Shown: one piece after another, positions 40,608 to 51,654 of the stretch
How positions within the stretch are numbered: position 1 is the stretch's first letter
Layout: each line of letters opens with the position of its first letter
NCBI GenBank assembly: GCA_043228905.1
Contig: JBHGNT010000002.1
Location: 13,392,001 to 13,456,000 of the forward strand
Source: Azolla caroliniana
Lineage: Eukaryota; Polypodiophyta
Reading direction: 5' to 3'
Length of the DNA: 64,000 nt
Program-made: the position numbers and the translations under genes
Notes under the pieces: model-generated
Told to the model about the DNA's origin: nothing
The model's database searches: none
What the model saw: the letters and a program-made list of their open reading frames with translations, nothing else

Positions 40608-41707
40608 ATGGATAGAGGAATGGCTGGCTTGCTTCCTATGGAGAAGCTCAACAGATCTAACTACGCATCTTGGTCATACAAGGTGCACCAGTACCTACTT
40701 GGGCATTGTTACTGGAGCTATGTCGACGGAGCTAATGACAAAGCAACTGATGCGGCACACAAGGACTTCCCAATGCGGGAACAATCAGCAAACAGAGTGA
40801 TGTACTGCTTTGCATCCAGTGTCGGAGACCAACTGTTGAGCCACGTCTGAGATGCCAAGACGCCGAAAGAGGCTTGGGGAAACCTGAAGAAGGTGTTCGC
40901 AGCAAGCACTACAGCCCGGAAGCTGCAACTCCGACAGGAGATGAGCAATGTTCGACAGAAGGACATGTCGGTGGCTGATTACACGGCCCGAATCAAAGAG
41001 ATATGTGACTCGCTTGCCTCTATCAACGTCACGGTAGAGGAAGACGAAATGTTGCAGGTCTTTCTTGGGGGCCTGGCGTCTAAGTTTCGAGCTTTCCAGA
41101 GAGCTATATGTACGAGGGAGAATACGCCGTCATTTTTCGACTTACAATCGATGCTCCTTGTAGAGGAGAACCACGCCGGTACGTCAACAAGTGCACCCAC
41201 CGACAACCGGATGTTGTACATGGAGGCGGATCGGCCCCGTGGGCGTGGTGGACGAGGCGGGTCGGCACTCAATGGAGGCGGCCGGCAAGGGCAAGACCGA
41301 CGGCACAAAGACCGTGCCGACAGCAGTTCCGAGACTTCCACATGCGGGGGGAGTCAAGGTGGAGCCGGAAGCCGGCAAGACAAATCCGCCACGGAATGCT
41401 GGTACTGTGGCAAAAAGAGCCACAGAGAAAGCGAGTGTTGGAAGAAACGCGCTGATTCGGACAAATTTGGATCCGGAAAAACCAGTTGGGAGAACCGGCA
41501 AAGCTCGCACTATGCGCTAGGATCGAAAGGATCTGGAACCGGGAAGACCGGTAAGGGGCCAGCCTTGGTGATGAAACACGAGGCTAACTCGATGAAGAAG
41601 ACCACTTCCAAATCAAAGGAAGTGTGGTACGTTGATTCCGGTGCGTCAAATCACATGATGAACCACAAAGAGTGGTTCTCCTTCTTAGAGAAACCGGAAC
41701 AACCTTG
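40608..41707 (+). pseudogene. Copia-C gag and protease
   Basis: ATG 40608 (MDRGMAGLLPMEKLNRSNYA) starts gag. Then come YKVHQYLLGHCYWSYVDGAN, the frame after the stop (LSVADY-type motif MSVADYTARIKEICDSLASI) and RPRGRGGRGGSALNGGGRQG. The zinc knuckle is CWYCGKKSHRESEC (about 41398-41439) and the protease YVDSGASNHMMNHKEWFSFL (about 41630-41690). TGA at 40848-40850 sits in the Arg codon of the HVRDAK motif. TGA at 41705-41707 ends the frame. Confidence 0.9.
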
Positions 41708-42660
41708 AGTTGTCGAAACCGGAGACGACACTCCTGACCCAATCGTGCATGTCGGAGAAGTTCTCCTGAGCCACGTCGGACAAAGGGGAAGCTGATGAAC
41801 GTATTACACGTTCCGACTATCACGAAGAACCTGGTGTCAGTCGGACAGATCGTCGACCAAGGAATGGAGGTGCGGTTTACGCACCTCGGGTGCTTCATCG
41901 AGGAGGAGGACCAGATTATCGTGCAAGGGCACAGAGATGGGAGGATGTTCATCCTCGACACCAATGACGTCGGCACCGCCTTGTTTGCCAAAGGACAAAA
42001 GGTCGAATCGGACATCGACCTGTGGTACAAGTGGATCGACCATGTCAATTACCGACAACTTCAAGACTTGCAAACGAAACAAGTTGTTTTCAGTTTGCCG
42101 AAGTTTAGAGGCCGAAAGGCCCAAGTATCTGAAGCCTGCCAACTTGGGAAGCAACACCAGCTTCCATTCCCCGCTGAATGAAATCGTAGCCGTAACAAGA
42201 TCGACCTTATTCATTCGGATGTATGGGGACCGGCACAGAACGTGAGTCTTGGCGGGAGTCGATACTTCGTCTCCTTCATCAACGACTACAGCCAACACAC
42301 ATGGATCTACCTCATTGAGCGGAAGAGCGAAGTCTTCGAATGTTTTCGAAACCTCCAGAGCATGGTGGAACGGGAATCGGAGAGGAAGATCAAGTGGCTG
42401 CGATCAGATGACGGAAAAGAATACCTTTCCAGCCAATTTAATAGTTATCTGCAGCAAACAGGAATTCGGAGAGAGTTCAGCTGCAGATACACACCAGAGC
42501 AAAAAGGTGTGGCCGAAAGGAAGAACCGGTCACTTGTCGACGCGGCAAGGGCAATGCTGGAAGAGAAGAGCATGCCCCATTTCTACTGAGTGGAGGTGGT
42601 CCGGACAACCGTCTACATCCAAAACTAGATCAGTGACAAGGTGTCCGCACATGAGTTGTA
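41708..42660 (+). pseudogene. Copia-C preintegrase and integrase
   Basis: MNVLHVPTITKNLVSVGQIV, the His motif LWYKWIDHVNYRQLQDLQTK (usual H of LWHKR changed to Tyr), and CQLGKQHQLPFPAE ending in TGA 42179-42181. Core: LIHSDVWGPAQNVSLGGSRYF, YLIERKSEVFECFRNLQSMV, LRSDDGKEYLSSQF, YTPEQKGVAERKNRS. TGA at 42587-42589 replaces the Trp of FYWAE. A one-base loss near 41790 shifts the early frame. Confidence 0.9.
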
Positions 42661-43945
42661 TTTCGGGCGCAAGCCGAATTTGAGACACCTTCGGATTTTC
42701 GGCAGCATAGCATATGTGCATGTGCCGGATGAGAAGCGGAGGAAGCTGGATGCCAAATCGGAGAAGTGCATCCTCGTCAGCTACTCACATGAGCAAAAGG
42801 GGTATAAGTGTTATAACCCCCAGACGAAACAGGTTCGAGTTAGCCGCGATGTTGAGTTTGATGAGACGGCATCATGGTATGCCTTACCAGCTCCGACTTC
42901 TGACTCTGACCCAATACTAGAGGATGAGGATAGTGAGCCTAAACCGGTCCAGTTAGAAGATGATCAATCCAGGACTCAAGAAGAGAGTCCGGAATCGTTT
43001 CGGTTGAGTGGGCCGAACGAGAAACTGGGTCAATCCGACCAGTCAAAAGAGGAACCGGCGAGTAGTGAAGACTCTATTGTGCTCTCCCCGCGCAAGGAAC
43101 AGAGGAGACGGTTCACTCGCAAAGAGAAGGGGAATTGGAAGATGCCGGATTATGGAACCGGTATTGATGAGTTGGATCGGAGCGGATCAGACTCCAGAAA
43201 GGAAAATGACGGTTCTTCGGCACCGAAGACCGAACCAGCCAAGAAGGGCCTCAAACCGGGTAACGGTGGGTTACGCCGGTCAACCCGCCAGAAGGAACCT
43301 ATTAAGCGGTACGGGTACAATGAGTACATGGCACATCACTATGCGTACATGACGAAGGTGGCGGAAGTGTGTGAGCCGGAGAGCTACATAGAAGCGGCAA
43401 AGGACGCACATTGGCGTGCCGCTATGGAAGAAGAGATGTGGGCACTTGATGCCAACGATACATGGGACCTGGTTGACCCTCCCCATCACAATAAACCGAT
43501 CAGATGCAAGTGGGTGTACAAGGTAAAGTACAACGCCGACGGTTCAGTTAACCGGTACAAGGCCCTGTTAGTGGCGAAGGGATATGCACAAACCCACAGA
43601 ATCGATTACGACGATACCTTCGCTCCGGTAGCGAAGATGACGACGGTTCGTGTGGTGCTGGCGGTTGCGGCAGCAAGGGGGTGGCATCTTTACCAGATGG
43701 ATGTGAAGAATGCATTTCTTCATGGAGATCTTGAAGGAGAGGTCTTTATGATACAACCCCCCGGTTTCCAGACAGAGATGAACAAGTCGGCGGTATGCCG
43801 GCTGAAGAAGTCACTTTATGGCCTGAAGCAAGCCCTTGGAATGCGAAGATCACGCACCGGTTGCGTAAGATGGGGTTTGCGGCATCCAAGTTCGACTCTT
43901 CGTTGTTCATCCGGTAAGGTCCGGACGGTCTGGTTTGCATCTTGA
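42641..43945 (+). pseudogene. Copia-C integrase C-terminus and RT N-terminal half
   Basis: 434 codons open: [40 protein letters not shown], an acidic linker and [22 protein letters not shown] follows: [80 protein letters not shown] and [14 protein letters not shown]. Right after this an 8-bp loss (relative to copia-A near 13745) shifts the frame, and the last residues are out of phase. Confidence 0.9.
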
Positions 43946-44900
43946 TGTACGTTGATGATCTGGTCATCACCAAACCCGGACTCGATGAGATCAGCCGAGT
44001 CACGTCCTAGTTGTCGGATGCTTTTGAGATGAAGGACCTGGGGGACCTTCATTATTTTCTTGGGATCGAGGTGATCCGAACCCCCGATGGCATATTGCTC
44101 TCACAAAGGCACTATGTGTTGAATATGTTGTACAAGTTCGGCATGATGGAATGCCGACCTATCTCTACTCCCCTGGACCGGAACCAAAAGCTTCGTCCCG
44201 ACTTCGGACCGGCCTGCGATGAGAAACGGTTCTGACAAATTGTCGGAAGCCTTATATATTTGACCATCACCCGACCCGACATTAGCTATTCGGTTGATGT
44301 GATTAGCCAATTCATGCTGAAGCCGACCGTGGAGCATCTTCAGTGCGCGCACTGAATACTGCGGTATGTGAGCGGCACGAAGGACCGCGGACTGTTATAC
44401 CGGCGCGGTATAACCGAAGAGCTGGTCAGTTACACAGATGCTGACTGGGCCGGCGATGCATCAGATCGTCGATCAACCTCCGGTTACATGTTTTCCCTAG
44501 GTAGCGCGGTTGTTGCGTGGAGCAGCAAAAAGCAGCCAACAGTTGCTCTGTCGAGCATTGAGGCTGAGTATCGAGGCGCTACCATTGCCACCTGTGAAGC
44601 CATTTGGCTTCGGCGACTGCTGCAAGACCTACGGATCGAGGTAGCGACCCCGATTCTGATCTACTGCGACAACATAAGCAGCAGGCAGCTCGCCAAGAAC
44701 CCCGTATTCCATGCTCACACAAAGCACATAGAAGTGCACTATCACTTCGTGCATGGGCGTATCCTGAGCGGTGAGGTCGAACTTCAGTATGTTCACACAG
44801 ATCGGCAAGTTGCCGACATGTTCACCAAACCACTCGGATCCGACAAGTTGCAACACTTCATCGAAATGCTTGGTGTTCAGCATCTCGATGTGCCACACTT
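43860..44900 (+). pseudogene. Copia-C RT C-terminal half and RNase H
   Basis: The catalytic MYVDDLVIT (about 43945-43970), then TAG 44008-44010 in a former Gln codon, FEMKDLGDLHYFLGIEVIRT and TGA 44233-44235 in the Arg of RFRQIVGSL (CGA in copia-A at 14148). Next [20 protein letters not shown], a TGA near 44355, and RNase H YTDADWAGDASDRRSTSGYM, LSSIEAEYRGATIATCEAIW, ADMFTKPLGSDKLQ. Confidence 0.9.
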
Positions 44901-45534
44901 GAGGGGGAGAACGGGCAAAGACACCGGAATGGGCAAAGGCAAAGAGACTACCGATTGCGTCGGTGAGGGAAGAACCGATGAAGGGAGAGTCAAGAAGAAA
45001 AAAGGAGCCAAGTCGACAAAGGAAGTCAACACATCCGAACAAGTCGAAATGAGTGGTAGCGGTGGCAGAGTCAAAAAGGACAGAGCCGAACGGAAGAAGA
45101 AGGCCAAGACCTGGACATAGTCCGATGTGGTGAAGGGCCTGGACCCAGAAGACGAATCGGGAGCAACCGATTCGGACAAGAGCTGGAACGAATCGGAGAC
45201 AATCGATTCAGTTCAACAAACAGATTCGGAAGAACCAGATCAATTCAAAGCCAAGGGGACAAGAAGGCAACGAAAGTCGATGCCAACATGAAGGAATCAG
45301 CGAACTAGCACACGCCGAAGTCACAGCAACGAGGGAGCTCAATTAGGCATGTTGAGTAGACAAGCCGACCAAGGAGGTCAACGTACGCAGAACAAGTGGG
45401 GTCACGGCAAACAGAACCGAACTGGACGAGGAGCGTGAGCAAGGTGGAGTGACGCCAGAAGGAGCCGGGCAGAAGGAACGGCTGCCACAGACGTTGACAC
45501 TACGACCGGACCTCAAGTTGAGCTTGAGGGGGAG
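44901..45534 (+). other. Copia-C 3' tail between RNase H and LTR
   Basis: The frame stays open 70 codons beyond the usual pol end with Lys/Gly/Glu-rich composition (GRVKKKKGAKSTKEVNT), ending TAG 45118-45120. The remaining about 410 bp are purine-rich, without a recognisable frame, and end in a GCTTGAGGGGGAG polypurine tract at 45521-45533. Copia-A has a comparable tail. Confidence 0.6.
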
Positions 45535-45959
45535 TGTTGAGCGGCAAGCTCAATTGGAGTCGGATCAGCTAGATAAGCCTGAGCCGGTGAGCGAGACGGA
45601 TCAGTGAGCCGGTGAGCACCCGGTGAGCAAAAGAGCCGGTGAACTGGGGAGCCGGTTAGCCAGATCCATCAGTAATCGGAAGCCTAGTAGCAGCTAGACT
45701 ACTAGGGAGTTATTACTCTCGTAGTTAGTGTTAGACGCTCGAGTGAGAATTGAAGTACACCATACTTCTGTCAGTCCGTATGGACCTGTATAAAAGTATT
45801 CACTGAACACATACGATGTACAGAGCGTTGATATAATTTTTTGAATAGAGATTCTTGTTCTGCTCTCTCTCTGTCTCCCCCGCGTACTGTTAAGCTCTCC
45901 ATTAAACTTGTTCTCTGTTTTCAGTTTTCTATTGCTTCCGCGCGCTATTTGTTTTTACA
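45535..45959 (+). repeat. Copia-C 3' LTR
   Basis: 425 bp, same ends as the 5' LTR. TATAAAAG at 45789-45796. Followed by taaac, the probable TSD partner of taaat at 40082-40086. Confidence 0.95.
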
Positions 45960-46351
45960 TAAACTAATGTTGTTAAATCAAATATAGTAATAAATGAAAG
46001 GATGTTAGCTTATTGTAATAAATCAAATATAGTAATACCTCAACCTTTGTAGATGTTAGCTTATTGTGTCAGAAGATATGTCAGACAACTAGCTAGTAGA
46101 AACTCTTAGCTGCCAATTTCAAGCATGGTTGTGCACTTCATACCAAGCTGAGTATCAGACAACATATGTAGGGAGGTTCCACTAAATTCAAAGAGTTTGG
46201 CAATTTATCGGAAATTTGTAGGACAATCATCCTTGTATTGTAACAATGTAATTTAGTAACATTCATATTAATGATAAATTCTTCTTCTTCTTTTGAGTAT
46301 GTTTTCAGTTGTTCAAATTTAAAATAATTAAAACTTAGTAGTGAGAAAGAA
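45960..46351. other. AT-rich interval right of copia-C
   Basis: No gene seen. A short imperfect duplication around 45970-46060 (gttagcttattgtaataaatcaaatatagtaat partly repeated) is the only structure. Composition changes sharply from the GC-rich elements to AT-rich sequence. It could be the upstream part or intron of the hAT fragment that follows. Confidence 0.4.
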
Positions 46352-46822
46352 TTGTTAAAGTCTTCCACTATTAGGTTTTCCTATAGTTTTATCATGCTTT
46401 CAAACTTATTGGATGATAGAGTCAAAGGTGGATTAAGAAGAATGGTGGTTAGTGAACAATGGTGTCAATTGAAAGTATCGAAAACACAAGACGGAGAAGA
46501 AATAGTTTCAATTATACTTGATGCTTATTTTTTGGCAAATATAAAGATGATAGTAAAGATATGCAAGCCAATCCTAAAAGTTCTAAGATTGGGGGATAGA
46601 GAAGGTGCAACCATGGGTTTAATTTATGAATGCACTCAACGTATGATAGAAGAAATAAACCACATTAAAAATGTACATCATATAATGCTTGATGAAATTA
46701 GAGGAATATATATGCAAAGATGGACAATGCTACACACACCATTGCATGCAACCAACTTTATTTTGCATCCAATTTGGCGAGAGAAAATTCAATATATTGA
46801 TGACAAGCCCAATACAAGTTGA
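46352..46822 (+). pseudogene. hAT-type transposase fragment (DUF659-like)
   Basis: The residues LANIKMIVKICKPILKVLRL, DREGATMGLIYECTQRMIEE, IRGIYMQRWTMLHTPLHATN and FILHPIW follow the pattern of plant zf-BED/hAT proteins after the DUF659 domain (VLRLVD...MGFIYEAM...IIDxRW...LHxPLHAAGYFLNP). The N-terminal BED finger, the first catalytic residues and the C-terminal dimerisation region are absent. It ends near 46820 and is cut by the LTR at 46877. No terminal inverted repeats were recognised. Confidence 0.7.
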
Positions 46823-46876
46823 ATGGAAATTATTATGCGTTATACTAATGGCGATGTACATATATGTGGTGTTTTA

Positions 46877-47448
46877 TGTTAAGATCGAGACTAGCCACAA
46901 CCGGTTACTCGTACGTATGTGTCACGGACACACCAAGCGCGGACTAGGATGGAACGCAGATGATGGGGCTACAAGCGACGAATGAACTTGGGGCTAGATG
47001 TGACGAGGCTTGGAAGATGTTGTGAGTGACATGACGGCCTGAAGACAAAAATAAAGATCAAGGAGACAAAGATGACGTGAAACGAGAATACTAGATTGAT
47101 GTGTCAATGACTGGTGTTGAATCCCTTGAAAGGGACCAAGGAGGTTACAAGTATTTATACAATTTCTGAGATGGAATATCTCTAGAATATACTCGAGAAA
47201 TATCTCTAGAATATACCCGACAAGTAGATCTTTAGAATATACCTATTTAGAATACACCATAGAATGTTTTTAGAATATACTAAAGACTAGAATATTCTAG
47301 AATGTACTATATGCTAGAATATATAGTACTAAACTATCATATATAAATACATGCTCACATCCAAATGGTTAGACATGATGTCTTGTTGAAGTGAGGTTGT
47401 AGGTTCAATCCTCACCAACTAAGTATTTTATGCCACTGTGACGTGACA
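46877..47448 (-). repeat. LTR of minus-strand element G (3' LTR)
   Basis: 572 bp. The element strand starts TGTCACGTCACAGTGGC (47448) and ends GTCTCGATCTTAACA (46877). It is preceded on the element strand by the purine tract AAAGGGGAGGATAA (plus 47449-47462). A cluster of agaatata repeats occurs at 47170-47330. No partner LTR is in the window. Confidence 0.8.
47358..47420 (+). other. tRNA-like segment in the element-G LTR
   Basis: Plus strand: A-box-like TGGTTAGACA (47366-47375) and B box GGTTCAATCC (47402-47411), 36 nt apart start to start, the same spacing and orientation as in the chromovirus LTR and also near the element-strand LTR start. cctcacc and gtgagg can pair around the B box. Not an intact tRNA. 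Confidence 0.45.
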
Positions 47449-47462
47449 TTATCCTCCCCTTT

Positions 47463-48021
47463 ACGACTGCCTTTTCGGAAGTGTGGTGTAGGGCTTAGCG
47501 GGAATTGGAGCACCGACAGATGTGAGCAACCATGTGCGGTCCTCATCGGAGACACGAACACTGACGGGTGTGAACGACCATGTACGGTCCTCATCGGGAA
47601 CAAGAACGGGAGTGAGTGACCATGTGCAGCCCTTCTCGAGAACCAAAACCCGAATAGAGTGCGCGACCATGCGGCCCTCACCGGGAACTAAAACATGAAC
47701 AGGAGTGAGCGACCATGTGCGGCCCTCACCGGGAAATGGAACACGAACGGGAGTGACCGACCATGTGCGGCCCTCCCCGGGAAATGGAACACGAACGGGA
47801 GTGAGTGACCATGTGCGGCCCTCACTGGGAACTCGAACACGAACGGGAGTGAGCGACCATGCGGTCCTCACCGGGAACTAGAACGGGAACTGGAACACGG
47901 AACGGGCGTGAGCGACCATGTGCGGTCCTCACCAGGAACTGAAACACGAATGGGAGTGCGCGACCATGCGTCCCTCACCGGTAACTGGAACACGAACGGG
48001 AGTGATCGACCATGTGCGGCC
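47463..48021 (-). repeat. 48-bp tandem repeats at the 3' end of element G
   Basis: About 12 imperfect copies of a unit like gaacgggagtgagcgaccat followed by gtgcggccctcaccggga. Because 48 is a multiple of three, the minus strand stays open and reads a 16-residue repeat (GEGRTWSLTPVRVPFP). The array lies just upstream of the polypurine tract. It is cut at 48021 by the copia-F LTR. Whether it is translated is unknown. Confidence 0.75.
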
Positions 48022-48436
48022 TGCTACGAAGGCACTACGGCTCTTCTGTGTGCACAACGAATCGTGATGTGCTGGATCGTTTAGTGCTCAAGACAAAAAG
48101 GGAAGGGGAAGGAGACTTACCTCTATGTAGCAAACCAAAAAGCTTCTTCTATTTCATCCCACGTAGAGCTCAACTCGCTCTCGTCTGTTTTCTGTTTTTC
48201 TCCTCTTCTCTACTCTCACTCTTACTCACTTTTCTACTTTTTACGTAAGTACATAAGTGACTTATATATGAAACTAATTACCTATTAGTAGCTAATTAGG
48301 TGTCTACGGCTAAATAGCTGTAAATAGCTAAATAGTTGTTTCACCTTTATGTCCACGAGTAGCTAATTAGCTAATAGCTACTATAGCTTATTTCTCAATA
48401 AGCATCACATACCTTTGTTGTGCTTGCTTCTCAACA
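48022..48436 (-). repeat. Copia-F 3' LTR
   Basis: 415 bp. The element strand starts TGTTGAGAAGCAAGCACAAC (48436) and ends CCTTCGTAGCA (48022), next to the purine tract GAGCTTGAGGGGGAG (plus 48438-48452). It contains several TAGCTAATTAGCTA-like palindromes (48290-48390), the motif that forms arrays at 53270-54070 and 58078-58372. Confidence 0.82.
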
Positions 48437-48452
48437 CTCCCCCTCAAGCTCA

Positions 48453-49830
48453 ACTTATCCTTTCTTGTGATCATCTTCAATCTTCTTTTCTTCATGTTTT
48501 TCAGCTACCATGTTGATGGTTATAACTCCCATCATGTCTCTAAACTATGTATGTTTGTCCATGCTCAATCCCTTGCTGATTTGTACTTCCATACAACAGA
48601 TCCACTTCTCCATCACTCACTTTTTCTCTTGTGGATCTTCTGTCAGTTGTGGCTTCCAACCCAATCAGCATTTGTATATCCTTCTAGCTTTATGTCCAGA
48701 TCAGCCCTGTAAAACAATCCATAATTTTCAGTAGCTTTTACATACCTCAAAATTCTTCTCATGCAGTCCAAATGTGGCTTTGTTGGACATTGCATAAACT
48801 GGCTAACTAATCCAATAGCATAACTCAAATGAGGTCTTGTTATGGTCAAATATATGAGACTGCCCACCATAGACCTGTACATGTTTACGTTTTCTATTTT
48901 GGCTCCCAAATCAGCCCTCAATTTGTAGTTCTTATCTAGTGGTACACCAATAGGTTTGCATCCAAGCATACCATACTTCTTCAACATAGTTGTTGCATAC
49001 TGTTTTTTGCAACATATATATACCGCTTTTAGATCTGATCATCTCAATGCCAAGAAAGTATCTAAGCTCTCCCAAATCCTTCATATAAAATTGCATTTCA
49101 AGATTTTTTTCCAACTTCCTTATTTCATCCATAGAATCACCTCCAATGATTAAATCATCAACATAAATCAGGATAACAACAATGCAATCATTTATCTTTC
49201 TTACATACAATGATGGATCAAACTTTGACATTTTGAAAGCAAATTTTTTCAGAGATTCTGAAAGTTCTTTATGCCATGCCCTTGGTGCTTGTTTTAGTCC
49301 ATAAAGAGCCTTTTTCAGCCTACATACATATTCTAGATGCTTCTTATCTTCAAAATCTGGTGGTTGACACATATACACTTCTTCTTCTAAGTTACCATGT
49401 AAAAAAACATTTTTTACATCTATATGGTGCAGAACCCATCTTTTGGCTGCACTCATAGAAAGTAGTGTTCTCATGGTTGCCATTTTTGCAATCGGTGCAA
49501 ATGTTTCATCATAATCAATACCTTGCATCTGGGCATATCCTTTGCGACAAGTATTGTTTTATGTCTGTTAACATTTCCATTGGAATCATGTTTTGTCTTG
49601 TAGACCCATTTGCAGCCTACAACATTTCTTTCTTTCGTTAACTTTACCAAATCCCATGTTCTGTTTTTCAGCCAATGCATCTATTTCTTCTTGCATTGCA
49701 TTCACCCATTTCTTATCAAAATTTTGCTTCATCAAAACTATTTGGATCAAGGATTTGTACCACTTTAGACATATCTGCATAATGCATAGCCATATATGTG
49801 TCATAGCCAAATCTTTCAACAGTCTTTTTC
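48453..49830 (-). pseudogene. Copia-F reverse transcriptase with RNase H scrap
   Basis: Minus strand: [80 protein letters not shown], catalytic LIYVDDLIIGG (about 49155-49190) and GELRYFLGIEMIRSKSGIYM. Then YLTITRPHLSYAIGLVSQFM and the RNase H start GYTNADWVGSHN, after which a shift gives DRRST and the domain ends. At least three frame breaks. Confidence 0.88.
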
Positions 49831-49913
49831 TCTCTATCTGATCTTCTCAGTTTCTAAATTGCATCCTTCATTGCTTTTTCCATACCAGAGATTTTCAAGG
49901 CTCGTATAACAAG

Positions 49914-51350
49914 CTAATCATCCAATGATGTATCTAAATCTACATCTTCCATGTTTCTAGATCCATCATCAAGCATTTCATATTCTGGCATCTTCGGTTT
50001 TCCCTTTTTATCATCATATTTTTTGTGTCTTGCATTTTTTCCACTACATGCATTAGATTCAGATTTACTACTTGAGCTTCCAGATGTACATTCCATTGAT
50101 GTGGAACTTTGTTGTCCAACATTGTTTCCATCTCCATGGCAATCTCTTCCATTTTCAGATTTTTCTCTGTCTTCATTTTCACAGTCTTCATCAGTTTCTA
50201 CATTCTGTTTTGGGTTGTACCAACTGCCCAACTCATCAAATATTACATCACGGCTTACCACAATCTTTTTTGTCACGGGGTTATAGCATCTATACCCTTT
50301 TTGCTACTCTTAATATCCAACAAAAACACATTTTTCAGCTTTTGGATCAAACTTACTTCTCACTTCAGCAGGTACATGAACATAAGCAAGGAATCCAAAC
50401 ACTTTTAAGTGTCCTAAAATAGGTTTCCTGCCATAGAAACATTCTTTAGGAGTTACTTCATGCACTCTAGATGTTATACATCTATTTAGAATATAATTTG
50501 TTGTGTTTACAACTTCTGCCCAATAATACAATGGCATATTTTTTTCTGTCATTAAAGCCCTTGCTATGTTCCCCAAGGTTCTATTTTTTCTCTTAGCAAC
50601 TCCATTTTGTTGTGGAGTATATCTACATGTGAACTGTCTCCTTATTCCTTGATTACATAGAAAATCAGATAATTCATTTGAGAAGTACTCTCCTCCTCCA
50701 TCAGATCTTAAGCATATTATTCTAGTTCTAGCCTGCTTTTCCACCATACATTTAAATTTACGGAAGTAATCAAATACTTCACTTTTTTCTTTCATGAAAT
50801 AAACCCATGTTTTCCTTGAGCAATTATCAATAAATGTTACATAAAACTTACATCCACTAATTGATGCATTTTTTGTTGGTCCCCATACATCTGTATGTAT
50901 CAAATCCAACAAATTTTTGCTTACTTGTCTTTCATGAGGGAAAGGCAACCTGTTTTGCTTTCCATATTGACATGCTTCACATATTTTGCTCATCTCACAA
51001 TCTTTCAACATAGGCAGTCCAACCACTGCATTTTTCCTCAACATATTTTTCAAGGTTTGCATACTTATGTGACCGATTCTTTTATGCCACATTTCCACAT
51101 CTGAGATTACACTCATTCCGTCTGCAAACATGGTTGTAATCTTTTTAGGCATATCCACATCTAACACAAACATCCTTCCTTGTCGTTTTCCTTTTGCAAT
51201 AAGCTTTCCGTGTTTCTCTATAAAGCATCCACTTTGCTTAAACTTAACTTACATTCCTTGCTCCACTATATGTCCAACAGAAATCAGATTTTTTGCAAGG
51301 TTTGGCACATGGGTGAAAGCATGCGAGTGGAAACAATTAGCTATGTCCTT
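49914..51350 (-). pseudogene. Copia-F integrase and linker
   Basis: The frame 51173-50310 has the preintegrase motif MWHKRIGHISMQTLKNMLRK, CEACQYGKQNRLPFPHERQV, integrase Asp residues in LIHTDVWGPTKNASISGCKF and LRSDGGGEYFSNELSDFL, the Glu region YTPQQNGVAKRKNRTLGNIA and ECFYGRKPILGHLKVFGFLA. A stop at 50310 precedes a Ser/Glu/Asn-rich linker (50276-49914). Confidence 0.88.
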
Positions 51351-51360
51351 GACATAGCTA

Positions 51361-51654
51361 ATTAGCTATGCAAAAAGCTACCATTGATAAATAGTCATTT
51401 TAGTAAAAAGCCATCATTAATAAATTAACTATGCAAAAAACTACCATTGAAAATACTAGAGTGTTTTAATTACATATGTAAATGAGTGCCATAAATGTGC
51501 AACATAAATTGATATGTGTACCATAAATTATATATCGAATTCTTAGGTCCATTATGCATGATCCTTTGCCACATCACGTAGGCCATCTCTAGTTGAGTAT
51601 TGTGGGTTAGTTGCTACCACTGTTGCTAAACCCTATCGAGTCCACCTGCCGCCA
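51361..51654. other. AT-rich interval, no gene seen
   Basis: It begins with palindromic tagctaattagctatg motifs and repeats of aaaaagctaccattgataaat-like units (three degenerate copies at 51370-51450), then becomes unique. No coding signal. Confidence 0.5.

Larger units (their letters stand above)
40087..45959 (+). mobile_element. Copia-C: complete but inactivated Ty1/copia element
   Basis: 5,873 bp with two 425-bp LTRs, Met-tRNA primer site, gag, protease, integrase, RT, RNase H, charged tail and polypurine tract GCTTGAGGGGGAG directly before the 3' LTR. The flanks taaat (40082-40086) and taaac (45960-45964) look like a TSD with one change. By hand alignment the LTRs differ at about two dozen positions, nearly all transitions, so it is much older than gypsy-2 or the chromovirus. 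Confidence 0.94.
48022..51340 (-). mobile_element. Copia-F: 5'-truncated minus-strand Ty1/copia element
   Basis: 3' LTR, purine tract, RNase H scrap, RT, linker, integrase and preintegrase on the minus strand. Gag, protease, primer site and 5' LTR are missing beyond about 51340, where AT-rich TAGCTA-type sequence begins. It is more AT-rich than copia-A/B/C and only distantly related to them. It cut into the repeat array of element G. Confidence 0.88.
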
